Positions 1 through 11,566 of a stretch of DNA of 64,000 nucleotides are shown here, in pieces (the first letter of the stretch is position 1; each line of letters starts with the position of its first letter). Source of the DNA: Spirodela intermedia (lineage: Eukaryota; Streptophyta; Magnoliopsida; Alismatales; Araceae); NCBI GenBank assembly GCA_902729315.2, contig LR746272.1:9790327-9854326 (forward strand), in the 5' to 3' direction. The notes beneath the pieces were generated by a model. That model made no database searches. It was not told where the DNA came from and saw nothing but the letters and a program-made list of their open reading frames with translations. The position numbers and the translations under genes are program-made.

Positions 1-1138
1 ACTTCGAGCGACGGCCATGTTAAGATTACTGCATGTGATGAAATTTTTACGCTTTTGTTCCCTGGAGAATAATCGACTAATAAGGCCTAATTTTTACAAA
101 AATAGGAGTATATTCCACAATTATGATTATCTGTTTCTTCAAAGGCCATCATAAAGCTGGAGGATGTGCTCTTCGACATGCTAAATCAGAACCAGTCCTA
201 AAGAATTTAGCTCGATATCCAGCGTGAATGGAGACTCTTTCATAATCCAAGGCATTTTGAGATGTGGGAAATAACCATCATCTTGGTGTCACAAGCAAGA
301 ATGAAAACCCTGGCTTCTGCCCCCTCCCATTAATGTTCATACGCCACATATCGAGATACGCCTATGAAGGGATGAGGCTTGCCCACTGGGCATTGGACTA
401 ATCCCGAGGAGGATCGAAAGAACCTTTCAAGTTTGAGCAATTAGCGGTGTCTGCTTTTCCTCTTGGTATTTTGGATCTAACATTTTGAATCTGGAGAATT
501 GAGGCTGTTGAATTACGATTTCTCATTGATTTCTTGAATTATTGATGAACACACTTTTTTATTGTCAGCTCCTTTGGGGGATGGCTATTTAGTTAGTATT
601 GTGATTATTTCCCTTCATACATAGTTTAGTTTAATCGTCGGTGGTCGCATTGTCATTGAATTTCCCACTCCCCCAAGCTTACAGTATTTGGTCCAAATAA
701 GTAATGTCAACTGGTGCTACGAAACAAAATACGTTGTACAGTTCCTAAGTGGCTGACGCAGGCACGGAGACCAGCAGGAAGGAGGTCCTACACACGCCTG
801 AGCTCCATCAATCTATGTATGGTAGCCAAGTTCGGGAAGAAGAGTAGACCCAGATTTTCAGATTTAGTCAGGGTGGTGGGTGTTTGTTGAAAACCCTAAT
901 CGCATGAGGCTGGCCCACCCGGTGGTTTGGAGAGCAAGATGACAAAATGTCGGAAAAAATCGATCTTTTAGAAATCGAGGCAAGTTTACCGTTTGCCGCT
1001 GCTGCGGCGGTGGCCACTCCGCTTCCCGACGGCCTGTCCCGTCGCCAACGGTAACTTGGATCCGGCCTACTCGAGAGGAAGAGTTTTCTGCCTCTGCGGG
1101 ATTTCTATCGCCATTTGGGTCCCTTTCCCGCGGCGGAG
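1..1138. other. Intergenic, upstream of the PDCB-like gene
   Basis: I see no coding exon in this stretch. It is AT-rich to about position 950 and then becomes GC-rich as it enters the promoter and leader of the X8-domain gene. Short open frames here lack recognisable family motifs. The last 150 bases are probably 5' UTR. Confidence 0.5.
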
Positions 1139-1870
1139 ATGGCGGCCGTCGCTCTCCTCCTCTCCTTCCTCTTGATCCGCACACCGGAGTTTGCGTTTCT
1201 TGCGCGGGCGGAGGACGCCGATCGCCCCCCCGACGCGAGGGTTCAATCAATGGCGGACGGCACGGTGGTGCCGGCGGAGCTCTGGTGCGTGGCGAAGAAC
1301 AACGCCGACGACGGTCCGCTGCAGGCGGCTCTAGACTGGGCCTGCGGGCTGGGAGGAGCCGATTGCCGGCCTATCCAGCAAGGAGGCGCCTGCTTCGAGC
1401 CCAACGACATCCAGTTCCACGCCTCCTACGCCTTCAACGACTACTACCTCCGTAATGGCGTCTCCCAGCAGGCCTGCGACTTCGGCGGCACCGCGGCCCT
1501 CACCTCCCTCAACCCAAGTGAGCTCTGCCGTCGCCTCCGTTCATCCCCTCTGATTCCGCTGCCTCGCATTAACGTTAACATTTCCTTCTCCTTGTTTATT
1601 TGCTAGGCAACACGAATTGCCGGTTCTCTTCCAGGTAAACTCCTCTGCTTCCGCAATCGCCGAGTCCATCCATCTGCAATCTCCTCCGCTGAGAGAATTT
1701 CTTCTTGCAGCTCCTCGACGAAGAACGGCAGCTTCACCGGGTCGGCGGCGGGGACGGCCGCCGGGCGAGGCCCCGCCGGTGCCGATATCAGCGGCGGGAG
1801 CATTGGGGCCAGGTGGGCGCGCCCTCCGACGCTGGCTGTCCTCCTTGCGATCTCCGCCGCCATCGCCTAG
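1139..1870 (+). CDS. X8-domain GPI-anchored protein, plasmodesmata callose-binding (PDCB) type
   Basis: Three exons (1139-1517, 1607-1634, 1711-1870) with GT-AG junctions give 188 residues in closed phase. Residues 1-24 are a signal peptide. The X8 (CBM43) domain runs from about W49 (ELWCVAKNN) through the conserved cysteines to NTNCRF near residue 131. A Ser/Gly/Ala-rich linker follows, then a hydrophobic tail (LAVLLAISAAIA) typical of GPI-anchor addition. One X8 domain with no glucanase domain and a GPI tail is the architecture of PDCB proteins, which bind callose at plasmodesmal necks in the wall. The ATG at 1139 is chosen because the signal peptide starts there; the open frame extends upstream without another ATG. 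The tiny 28-base second exon is supported by phase and by the motif it encodes. Other X8-GPI proteins of unknown role would look the same. Confidence 0.88.
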
Positions 1871-2156
1871 GGAGGTGGTTGCGAACGCAGCAGCTCCCTC
1901 CTTGCTGATTATCATTTGATCATCGCTTCCGCAATATCAGAGAAACTGAGCTCTTCCAAGATCTACACCGATCATCCCTTATTTAGAAAATCAGACTAAG
2001 AAGCAGATGATAACATGTCACGGCGACCCATCCCGTTTTGATTCCGATCGATATTGGATTGCTCCCCATTACTTTTAGGGGTTCTTGATTTTTAAGTTCC
2101 AAGACCCCACAATTTGGTAAAGTTTCTCGAGCAGAAGACCACTGAATCTCGTTTCC

Positions 2157-2200
<44 letters not shown>

Positions 2201-2897
2201 GCGGGCTGTTTTAACAAAGCCCGGAATGAGGTTCGCAGGGCCCTGAAAATGGTCCGGTGAGGCCCATCAAGAGCCCACCTTTATCATCAAGAGGACCGGC
2301 GACGTTGGCACCGGCCGTCAACGCGCCGGGGATAAATTCAGGGATGAACGGTAACCACCATGGTCAAATCCGCCCAACTCTTTATCGTAGGGGAAGGTCT
2401 TGGGGAAAATCAGCAGTTCGCAAGGCCTGAGGGCCCTCCTCCGGACAAGTTAGAAGCCGCCGCCGGAGAGAGAGAGAGAGAGAGAGAGATGGACAGAGAC
2501 GGAGGGATTCACAAGCTGGTGAACAGAGACAGGGAGGAATCATGACGCAGACGACGGGAATGTGAATTGAGCAACGACGGCAACAGCGGCAAGAGGAATC
2601 CGAGTCTGAGCAAAAACTAAGAGCCTGAAGAGCCCCTCGAGGCGGGCAATAAGAAGGAACTCGACGAGCAGAGGAGGAGAGACCTGGTTTTCAAGGTCTG
2701 ACTCTTCTCTGCATCCACCTCCACAGAGACGACGCGGTGCTTCCCGTCCGCAGTTCTGCAAAAAGGGGCGGGGAAGGAAGATGAGATAGACGATTTTGAA
2801 CGGGAACAGTGTGATTTCAAAAGAAAAGGGCTCCATCTATGCATGAATTACCATGTGGATGGAGAGTCGTGGGACTCTGGCTGCGTCGGTCTTCCCA
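1871..2897. other. Intergenic between the converging PDCB-like and TCP genes
   Basis: This holds the 3' regions of two convergent genes. The only clear structure is a (CT)n microsatellite near 2155-2199 and a (GA)n run near 2466-2490. I see no supported coding sequence. Confidence 0.5.
2155..2199. repeat. (CT)n microsatellite
   Basis: About 20 uninterrupted CT dinucleotides lie just downstream of the PDCB-like gene. Confidence 0.9.
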
Positions 2898-4136
2898 TCA
2901 CTGGCGAGAAGCAGAGGACGCAGAGGACGGCTTACTGGGGATGCCGTCGTGCTCATCTTCACCCTGAATCCGCGCAGGGACGCGGAACCCTGAAAAGCCG
3001 CCGGCCGCGAAGCCTGCAGACGACCCCGGCAGATGCATCGCCGCGGCATATGACTGGTGCTCAGCGGCGGCGAATGTGTCCGTCCAAGCGCGAACATGTG
3101 ACGGGCTACTGGACTGAAGGGGACCCCTCTGTGAAAAATACGAGCTCTGGCCGAGCAGCGGATGCAGCGGCGTTGCGTGCGGCGGTGGCATCGTGAAGAT
3201 GTACCCGCCATTGTTTCCGCCGCCGGTGGCGCCGCCAATGCCGCCCTCTGGAGCGCCATTCCATGGGAACATCCGTAGGTTCTGCTCGGACCAGCTCCCC
3301 GAGCCAGCGTCGTAGTTGGAGAAAAGAACTTGCTCGGCGGCCGAGCCGGCTTGGCGGTGCTGTGTGGCGGGCGGCGGATGCCCGTGCAGGAGAATCGGTT
3401 CCTGAAACGAGTGAAGGGAGAGGCGGAGATCTTGCCCCTGGCTGCTGGTGCGCGACATGAAGTCCACTGGATAGCTCTGGAAGCCAATTGGGGGGCTCGA
3501 AGAACCGCCGGTGGCGGCGGAAATGGGGAAGAAGGACTTGATGGTATCCGCGATGGCGTCCGAGTCCAGAGAAGGGGGGAGAATGCTGCCGGAAGTGAAC
3601 CCAAATGGGGAGGACCCCAGAGGTTCCGATGTCTGCGACGGCCTCTTGCTGGACTCCCCGACAGCGTCGGTGGTCTCCTCCTCCATCGGGCCCAGTTCGG
3701 TCGGCGGCCGTGGGTTGGAGGACGCGGCCCCGGCGGGATGCCAAGCGGGGAGCTCCGCAAGCTCGTCAATGGCGGCCTTGGCGTTCTTGATGAGCCAGTC
3801 GACGGCCTTGCTGGGTCGATCGTAGCCGAGGCGGTCCTGGACGTCGTAGAACTGGATGGCAGTGTGAGCGGAGAGGCGAACCCGGCGGTCCCTCGGGCCC
3901 TTGGCCGTGAAGACCTTGCTGTGCCGATCCTTCCTTCCCGTGGACCGCACAATGTGTCCTCCCTGCACCTCCACGATCTCGCCGGGCCCCTTCATCCCAC
4001 CCAGCCGGGACTGCGCCGGCGGCCGGGGGCTGTGCAGGAGCTGGTGGCCGTGGTGCTGATGGTTGTGGTGCTGGTGGCTCTCCCCCATCCTCGCGGCGAA
4101 ATGGGCATAGTCGGAGGAGGACGCCGTTGCAGCCAC
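2898..4136 (-). CDS. CIN/JAW-type TCP transcription factor (TCP3/4/10-like)
   Basis: A single exon encodes 412 residues. The TCP basic helix-loop-helix domain covers about residues 67-126: basic segment [19 protein letters not shown], helix [19 protein letters not shown], helix [19 protein letters not shown]. This is the class II CIN type, followed by the usual ELAELPAW. Near residue 338 the frame encodes QRGPLQSS, the peptide read from the miR319 target site in JAW-TCP mRNAs, and the nucleotides match (separate entry). These factors act in the nucleus to limit cell proliferation in leaf margins and promote differentiation. The N-terminus is His-rich. The chosen ATG at 4136 precedes a second in-frame Met at residue 17, which could also serve. 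The gene is intronless in its coding part, as usual for the family. Which member of TCP3/4/10 it matches cannot be settled by eye. Confidence 0.93.
   Translation of the reverse strand: MAATASSSDYAHFAARMGESHQHHNHQHHGHQLLHSPRPPAQSRLGGMKGPGEIVEVQGGHIVRSTGRKDRHSKVFTAKGPRDRRVRLSAHTAIQFYDVQDRLGYDRPSKAVDWLIKNAKAAIDELAELPAWHPAGAASSNPRPPTELGPMEEETTDAVGESSKRPSQTSEPLGSSPFGFTSGSILPPSLDSDAIADTIKSFFPISAATGGSSSPPIGFQSYPVDFMSRTSSQGQDLRLSLHSFQEPILLHGHPPPATQHRQAGSAAEQVLFSNYDAGSGSWSEQNLRMFPWNGAPEGGIGGATGGGNNGGYIFTMPPPHATPLHPLLGQSSYFSQRGPLQSSSPSHVRAWTDTFAAAEHQSYAAAMHLPGSSAGFAAGGFSGFRVPARIQGEDEHDGIPSKPSSASSASRQ
3109..3130 (-). promoter_or_regulatory. miR319 target site in the TCP mRNA
   Basis: On the plus strand this reads TGGACTGAAGGGGACCCCTC, which closely matches miR319 (UUGGACUGAAGGGAGCUCCC from memory); the mRNA strand is therefore complementary. 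It lies in the coding region at the position expected for JAW-class TCP genes. Post-transcriptional repression by miR319 is inferred from the family. Confidence 0.85.
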
Positions 4137-7100
4137 AGGAGGAGAGAGGGAGGAAGAGAGGGGGGGAGGGGTGCTTCCCTTGGTGGAACCCTCGGGGTCA
4201 CCGCCGGCGAGGCAGCTCCTTCCTCCTGTTTCTACGAGTGATGATGCGGGTCTGAATTAGGTTGCGCAGGCGATGCGTCCTCTGGCGATCCAGATCCTTC
4301 TCCCCGCGCCACGCTCAGAGATTTCAACCCCCCTGCAACTACCACTCGTGGGTTTCCTTCTCGTCCGGCCGCAGCTGCTGCTCCGGTAATACCCGGCGAT
4401 GCTCTTGCTGCTTCCTTCCCACCTCTGCAAAGCAAGGTTTCCGTTGAGGGCAGAGGAGCGGGAGGGGTCGTCGAAGCTTAAACTTTAAAGAAACAGGCGA
4501 AAGTGGGACGTACTCCCAAGGTCTGGAGGCTCGCAAGGAAGAGAGAGAACCCCCAGTTGGAAATTTCTTTCCCTCTTCTTCCTCAAAATCAAATCAAGGG
4601 CTGAGCCAGGGGCTTCACCTTCACATTTTGGGGAGACGGCGGAGGAAGCGGGAGGGTTGGAACGAAAGCAGCAGCATGGACCGCATGGAAGCAGCGGAAA
4701 AAGGCGTAAGCTGCTACAGGAAACAGAGGTAATAAGACCAGCAAACAAAATACACAGGAAGGGGGAGATATCAGGACAAGAGGGATATGTTACAGGGTGT
4801 TGGGAGGGGGGGGGAGGGGTGGGGGAGGGGGGAGGGGGGAAGAGAGAGAGAGAGAGAGAGAGGAGAGGGGGAGCAGAGAATATTGAAATTCGGAACTCCT
4901 ATTGGGGGATGCCCACAGCACTGTTTAAGAGAGAGGAAGGGAGAGAGAGATGGCAGAGGTACGTGTCAGAGATTAAAAGATCATCGTGATCTCAGCGCCT
5001 CATGGGCGCTGCTGCTACCCACTGTCCCTCCCGTCCGTCACATCGCACGCAAGATGAGCCCTCGTCCCCCTAACAGGGAAAGTATCTCTCTCTCTCAAAG
5101 AAAAAACGGGCAGACAAATTACAGAGAAGGGGAAGGTGGAGGCGGCTAACCCCACGCCCATCTGTTTCGTCGCCTCGGACCTCCTCGCTGGATCCCTCCG
5201 TCTCTGTCACGCCCTCCTCCCCCTTCCCACGTCTTTCTTTCTCTTTTTCGGAGTCATTCCCCTCTGTCATTTTCACCTCCCCTCGACAAGGACGTACTCA
5301 CGCGGCCCTTTCGGTGGTGTCTCTATCTCTCTCTCTCCTCTCTCTCTCTTCCTCTTCGTTGCCTTCGCAAAAGGGCAACCAGGGATCGTACTCTCCTCCC
5401 CAGTCTCCTTCCCGAGGTGACGACCCTCCTCCCTCTCCCACCCACCCACTCCGCTTCCCTCCTTCGGCTACCGACTGCTACCTACGGCTTCGTCCTCGGA
5501 TCCTGCACCAGCTTCCCCCCAGCTCAGTGTAGACGGAGCAACAGCTGCCGGGCAATTCCGGCGACGATCCCTCAGGTGGGTCCGTTTCGGGAAAGACGCC
5601 CCCACACCTCCCCCCTCCCTCTGCGAATCTCACAGGTCAGGGAACGATCGCTTTGATGAGGCGATAGCCTCATTTACACCCGACTTTGCCGTCGCCGGAA
5701 TTGGATTATCGAAGACCGGTGAGGTCAGCTGAGTCAACCCCATCTTGACTCCGCCACCTAAACCCTCTTTCGGATTAATACTAAACGGGTATGTGGCCTA
5801 GTTGACTCCTCGTTGACGTCGATCTGTGCCGACAGGGAGGACTGAAGGACGACGGGGCACCCTGGTGTGGATAGAGCCTCTTCTCCTCGAGACAGACGAC
5901 CACCGGCGGCGTGGGCATGAGAAAGGCCATGATGCTTTCCAGCGGCGCCGCCGCTGGGCTCCGTCCATCTGTCCCGCTGCCCGAGCTTTCTCTGACGAAC
6001 CCACATGAAAGCGTCGGCGGCGGCTCAGAACCAGTCTTCCTCTCTAACTCTCTTCACAGTCGAGCTGTTCCCTTCCTCTTTCTACACTTCACCAGCCTCC
6101 TCTCTCCGTACGCTCTTCTGTCTCTCCCATCTCCGGCCTGTGGAGGACGTTCTAGCGGACGAACCAGGTCGAGGGGCATCTCTGAGGAGTACGAACGGTC
6201 CAATCATGTCCGGCGACATCGGTCAGCTAGCAAGTCGGAAGCAATCATGAAGAGCCACGAGTAGGAGGAGCCTGTTGATGACAGCCAATTCAACAGTCCC
6301 CACCACAGCGTGGCCCCGGAGGAACTCGAGCTCTACAGGCCTTCCGGAGCGAGGACCACAGCGACAGGCTCGCGGGGACGAACGAGGGAACCCCTCCGCC
6401 AGGTCGCCGGCGATGCCGGTCGTCTGACCACCGCCCCCCCCTCGCCCCTTCTTCCGGCCGACGCACTGTGCGGGCAGGAGCAGTACTGTTAGGGGGCTGT
6501 AAGAGCGAACTGCCGCTTTCATCTCGGACTTTCGACCTTCCCCTCCCTGTAGAATTTGTCAAAATGAAATCTTCGAGGAAAAGATCTGTGTTGTTCTCAT
6601 GCATGCAGTTACGTGATGGGATGACGGCGGAGCAGATGTCAACTGCGCAAATATTTTATAAATCTGTAGATCTCGTGGCCGTTCTGACTGGGCGATGGTG
6701 ATCTTTCTTAATAACAAGGGCTTATCCTGGAAACTGCGGCCTGCCCAACCGACCTGCTCCTCCTCCTCAGCCGACCCCACCGGCCGGGGCCAGCCGATTC
6801 CTCGGTCTGATGTCGACGTCTCACGCCGTCGGCCGCCGGAAGCCCAAGCCCCCGTCGTCCCTCTCTCTCTCGTGACCTCAGTTGACTTCTCTGGAGGCGG
6901 CTCCACGTCACTGCATGGGCTCACCATGACGGCGAGCTTCGGTCCTCCCTCGCTAAGATAAGATCGGGAGAGGCGGCGGTAGATTCCGTCAGAAGAAGGG
7001 GGCCCTCCACGCCTCCATTTCTTCACATGTTCTCCCATTCTCTCCCGGTCATCCTCATCTCAGGGAACGGATAAATCCAAGAAAAGTCAAGCATCAACAG

Positions 7101-8044
7101 CTCAGCGAAAGGTACCATGCCATGGAGCGATCTGCGGAATCAAACAAGAGCTCCCTTTAAATCCAGACGACGAACCGAGCAGAGAGGAAGGCGCCGGATG
7201 ATCTTCCCCCGCAACTGATGTTCTCTCCCCGGCGTCGGAGCGGGCTCTCCGGCGGACGGCGGCGGTCATCTTCCTGCGCCGAGCGCCACTTCCTTGGGGC
7301 GGGGAGCAGCGCCCATGTGAACAGTCGCTGGGCGGGGCGGAGCGACAGCGACGCAGCGGCTCCTTCGTCACATAAATTCATCCGCATACGACTGCCGGGG
7401 GACTTAATGGTGCAATTATGGGGCTCGCACAATATCTCCCTTCCGGCCAGCCGACGCGCTGCACCAACAGTACAGCTGCCACCGGCGGTGGGCGGCGTGG
7501 GGGAGAGGGAGAATGGAGGAGAAGACGGCAATAATGGGCGAGTAGCGAGTTGCCGGAGGGGAGAAGCCGTCGCCGCGGAGGCGCGCACGCCCGTAGACCA
7601 TGTTGGACAATTGGGCCGACGGCGACCTGCCGCTGCCCATCTCTGAACGAGAAAGCGACGTGTTGGCGTGGCTGCGTAGGAGGAGATCTCGCGGCCGGGA
7701 AGCTGCCGCCACAGACAATGTGAGGGAAGAGAGGGGGCAATCGGAGTTTCACCTGGGGAAGCTGGAGACGCCGGGGAGGGGAGTTCGAGGAAGGGATCAA
7801 GGAACTCTCGACAGAGTTATCGTTGTCGGGTTCGAGGTGGCGACGGAGACCGCTGAGGGGGAGGGGAGAAGGTGGGGGCTGAGCTAGTGCGCCGCCTGCG
7901 CAGGACTTTTCTGGGTTTCGCGTTTTTTTTTCTGCCATTATGATCGGCTTTGGAATCGCAAATCACGCGAATACCATGAAATTGAAAAAGGCTAGCGAAT
8001 GAACTGATTTTAGGAGATACTCAGACCGCGGATTCGGGGCCCTT

Positions 8045-8077
<33 letters not shown>

Positions 8078-8101
8078 CCTATCTCTATCTATGTATCTCT
8101 T

Positions 8102-8135
<34 letters not shown>

Positions 8136-8560
8136 GTGGACCGGATTCTAAGGGTACAGAAGAGGACGGTGGGCAAGGGACGGATCTGTATCTCTGCGTC
8201 AGCAAGCACATAAACGTGTGTCCAAGCCTCACTTCTGCAAGTGAAAGCGACGAGCCAGCGGGGAGGAAGGAGATGTCGCTGTAGAAGCCCGCCAATACCC
8301 TTCAGCCTTCCATCTTCATCAATCTGTAGACGGTAAATGTAGAGACCCACCAAGGTCATTGCTCTGAGCCTGGTCGTCGCTACAGCGTAGTGTTTGGGCC
8401 AGGGATGGACGCCTCATTCAGGCCTTTGAACAAATAGTTAACAGGCGTTCTCTGTTGCAGGCCCAGAGCTCCACAGCGTCCTGGCGAAGACGACACCTTC
8501 CCGCTCAGCTAGGAATTCCCCCGGCCCCCGGCGACTGTCTTGTCCAAGTGGGCTTCATCT

Positions 8561-8597
<37 letters not shown>

Positions 8598-8820
8598 TAT
8601 ACTGGGCTGGAGGCCCTGAGCTCTACAGTTGGGGAGCTATACGGCTTTCTAGGACGTCCAGCTCTGAGACGGCCCACGTTAGGCCCAGTTAATCAGATGG
8701 CCCACGTCTGGCTCATATTAGGCGGACTTTTGGAGGTCTCTGGAATTGGGGGTCCCATTGTCTCCAGATAAGATTCTATTTTCTCTCCCTTTTTCCATTG
8801 GCTGTTGAGATTTCGCCTTT
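4137..8820. other. GC-rich unassigned region upstream of TCP
   Basis: This 4.7 kb has many overlapping open frames on both strands, the longest about 186 codons (7378-7938, minus). None shows a family motif I recognise, and their codon content looks like open frames that GC-rich DNA gives by chance. The part nearest 4137 is likely the TCP 5' leader, since JAW-TCP genes often have long leaders. GA/CT microsatellites occur near 4843-4862, 5322-5352, 8044-8062 and 8105-8132. A poly-purine stretch of G runs lies at 4800-4862. No gene is called. Confidence 0.4.
8562..8600. repeat. Compound (CT)n(CG)n microsatellite
   Basis: A run of CT repeats passes directly into about seven CG repeats. Alternating CG of this kind can adopt Z-DNA; any function is speculative. 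Confidence 0.85.
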
Positions 8821-8821
8821 A

Positions 8822-8891
8822 AGAGAGAGAGAGAGAGGGAGAGAGGAGGATCTTTTCAGGTACCCATTGCTTGTCCCTAAGCAAATTTATC

Positions 8892-8930
<39 letters not shown>

Positions 8931-9047
8931 GATCTTTTCAGGTACCCGTTGATAATCTCTAAGTAAATTTATCAAAGAGAGATAGAGAGAGAGAGGGAGG
9001 AGGATCTTTCAGGTATCCGTTGATCGTCTCTAAGCAAATTTATCGAC
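8822..9047 (+). repeat. Three-copy tandem minisatellite upstream of the Nudix gene
   Basis: Three units of roughly 70-82 bases follow head to tail (about 8822-8894, 8895-8976, 8977-9047). Each starts with a variable (GA)n tract and continues with a core GGAGGATCTTTTCAGGTA, then CCGTTGAT or a variant, then TCTCTAAGCAAATTTATC. The cores are nearly identical and the GA tracts differ in length, so replication slippage in the GA part plus unit duplication explains the structure. It lies about 220-440 bases before the Nudix start codon, in its promoter or leader. Confidence 0.9.
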
Positions 9048-9263
9048 GAAACGCGAGGCCACCTTCTGGTTTGATTGAAGAATTCCCCATGTTTGCTCGC
9101 TGAGTTGTCACCTGCTCCTTGCTCCCCCGGCGCAGGTAACGCCCGGCGATCGAGAGTCAGGCAGCTCGTGACGGGGGGAAACGCATCGCCCTTGATCTAA
9201 AGCTGGGCCGCGGGGCAGCGTAAGATGAGCCAGATTGCACAAATGTGAAGAGGGCACACGGCC

Positions 9264-11566
9264 ATGAGGGCGGTGCTGAGGAGGGTCTCCGCTCCGATGG
9301 CAGCAAGCAATCCGCTGGCCGCCATGATGGAACCCGGCAGCAGGGTCGAGAGCCTGATCCAGCGACTCCGCCTCTACAAAGCCCCTTCCTCTTCGTTCTC
9401 CTCCGACAGCGAGGGGGAGTGCGATGACGATGTCGACGAGCGGGGGAAAGTGTTCTCCCGGATGGGTATGGTGGAGTCCGTCGCCACCGACAAGGTCATC
9501 GTCCCGCGCCCGGAGGGCTGCAAGTCCAGGCCTCGGGCGGCTGTCCTGATCTGTCTCTTCGAGGGCGACCTCGGCGAGCTACGCGTGATTCTCACCAAGC
9601 GCTCCTCCACGCTCTCCACGCACTCCGGTAAGACCGCCGCATCCCGTCGATCGCCCTTTTCCCGCAAAAATCTGCTTGCTGCTCGGAGAAAAGCGCCGTA
9701 TTCCGCAGTGGGCTGTGCCATGCGGCCTCCCTTACCTTCCATTTCCTTGCCCGCAGGAGAGGTGTCGCTGCCGGGGGGGAAGGCGGAGGACGGCGACGTG
9801 GACGATGCTCACACGGCAACCAGGGAGGCCAAGGAAGAGATCGGGCTCGATCCATCCCTCGTCACCGTCGTAACTCTCCTCGAGCCCTTCTTGTCCAAGG
9901 TATGAATATGGAAAGTCCGCATTACCTCTTCCACGGTGAAAAGCTCATGCTGCTGGCGAGACGGATGTACAGAAAGGCCGATCAGACATCGCTAGGAAGC
10001 TTCTGTCGGAAACTGATGCCTGAACTTTCTCCACCAAGCCAACGTTATCCTTCTCTTTATATTCATCACCTACACTAAGAAAAAACGTTTCCCTGGATGC
10101 CCTGTTGAACGAGGATTCTCAGAATGGGCCGATTCCGTGAAAACGTGAGATGGGTCTAGGAAAAGTATTGTCTTTTGTTATGGTTCAGCTCCATAAATTC
10201 GCTGGATCAGCTTGTGCTTCTTCATTCATTCCTCACCTACGAGAGACCCGGCACCCGTTTTAATGTAAATCGAAGATACTATCACCACAACTTGAGAATC
10301 AGTGAGGCTTAGTTGAACCTGCTTGATCGCTGAATCCTTGCCATGAAAGAGTTTCTTCCCTGTACTTCTTGATTCTGCTCCACCAAACCAAAAGCTGATT
10401 GCTGTCGGTTGTTGAGAACATTCACGCAAAGCACGAGATCGACACTTTCGTAGCTTCTAATGGCGTCCACTAAGCAGGAATCCCATATTACCTGTTGGGC
10501 CTGCCGCACTCACTGTCAATTGGTTTTGAGCTGGATGAAGCAATGCTTCTACCCAGATACTGAGAAGGTGTACCGAATATACATCACTAATACATATATA
10601 TATATATATATATACAATTGATAAAAGTATTCCTGGAATTACGAAGCCCAAGAAGATGTTTTCATGGATTGAAATCTGAATGGTTCTGTTGATTGATCTC
10701 TGCCTACTGCATGAAAAACTTTGGCTAAACATTCCCACTTTAAATGTTTTCGAAGATGGTTTTTATATCCCCGCAGAAAATGGCTTAGATGCGGCCTTAC
10801 TGCTTTCCTTTAAGATTCCAGGCTGGGAAAGTAGTTGCATTGGTGGATACTTGAAGTGGACATTCTTCTCTTTCATATCATGCGATCCTCCGATGAATAG
10901 CGCGGAAATATTCTGAACAGTTCATCAGCAATCCACGTTCATGTAACCTGATATTTGGGTCACATTTTATATTAAAGATGTAGAGCCGAGAAGCCTTAGC
11001 TTCCCTTTCAAGTATACTTCTTCTGTGAGGGAAGTCCTGTGCCTCAAGGATCTCCACTCTCGGTCTAATAGTGATTGCTGGATCCTTTCTCTATCGAGGA
11101 AGAGAAGAGACCACTGAGCTTGATTACTTTTCTCCCTGCAGCATCTGCTTAGAGTAATCCCAGTGATCGGGGTTCTCTCCGACAAGAAGGCGTTCAAGCC
11201 CATTGTCAATCCTACAGAGGTGGAGACAATATTCGACGTGCCATTGGAGATGTTTCTGAAGGTACCGCCCTCCTCTCCTCTCTTCTCTCGAGATTTTCTT
11301 GCTCCCACAGACCATCTCCCGGAACCGGACAGTGCTATGAGGTGATTTATTTTGGCCGCTCGATGCAGGACGAAAGCAGGCGATGGGAAGAACGCAGTTT
11401 CATGGGCCGCAAGTACCTCGTCCATTACTTCGATTATGAGACCGGGGATAATAAGTTTGTCATTTGGGGGTTGACCGCGGGGATCTTGATTCGAGCCGCG
11501 TCTGTCGTTTACCAGCGGCTGCCGTCCTTCCCAGAACAGAAACCTTCGTTCAAGATTGCATTGTGA
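9264..11566 (+). CDS. Nudix hydrolase, CoA-diphosphatase type (NUDT15/22-like)
   Basis: Four exons (9264-9627, 9757-9899, 11142-11261, 11369-11566) join in phase to 274 residues. The segment LTKRSSTLSTHSGEVSLPGG is the signature of CoA pyrophosphatases and runs straight into the Nudix box, with GGKAEDGD, then TREAKEEIGL carrying the metal-binding glutamates. Plant members hydrolyse CoA and acyl-CoA to 3',5'-ADP and phosphopantetheine derivatives, and AtNUDT15 is mitochondrial. The N-terminus (MRAVLRRVSAPMAASNPLAA) is basic and Ser/Ala-rich, consistent with organelle import. Intron 2 is long (1242 bases) with an (AT)n tract. Family placement is secure; exact substrate and organelle are inferred. 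Confidence 0.9.
10592..10613. repeat. (AT)n microsatellite in Nudix intron 2
   Basis: About eleven TA dinucleotides lie inside the long second intron of the Nudix gene. Confidence 0.85.

Noticed and set aside
7378-7938. 186-codon minus-strand open frame
   Set aside because: Composition is Pro/Arg/Leu-rich as expected of GC-rich DNA read in a random frame, with no domain and competing open frames in other registers.
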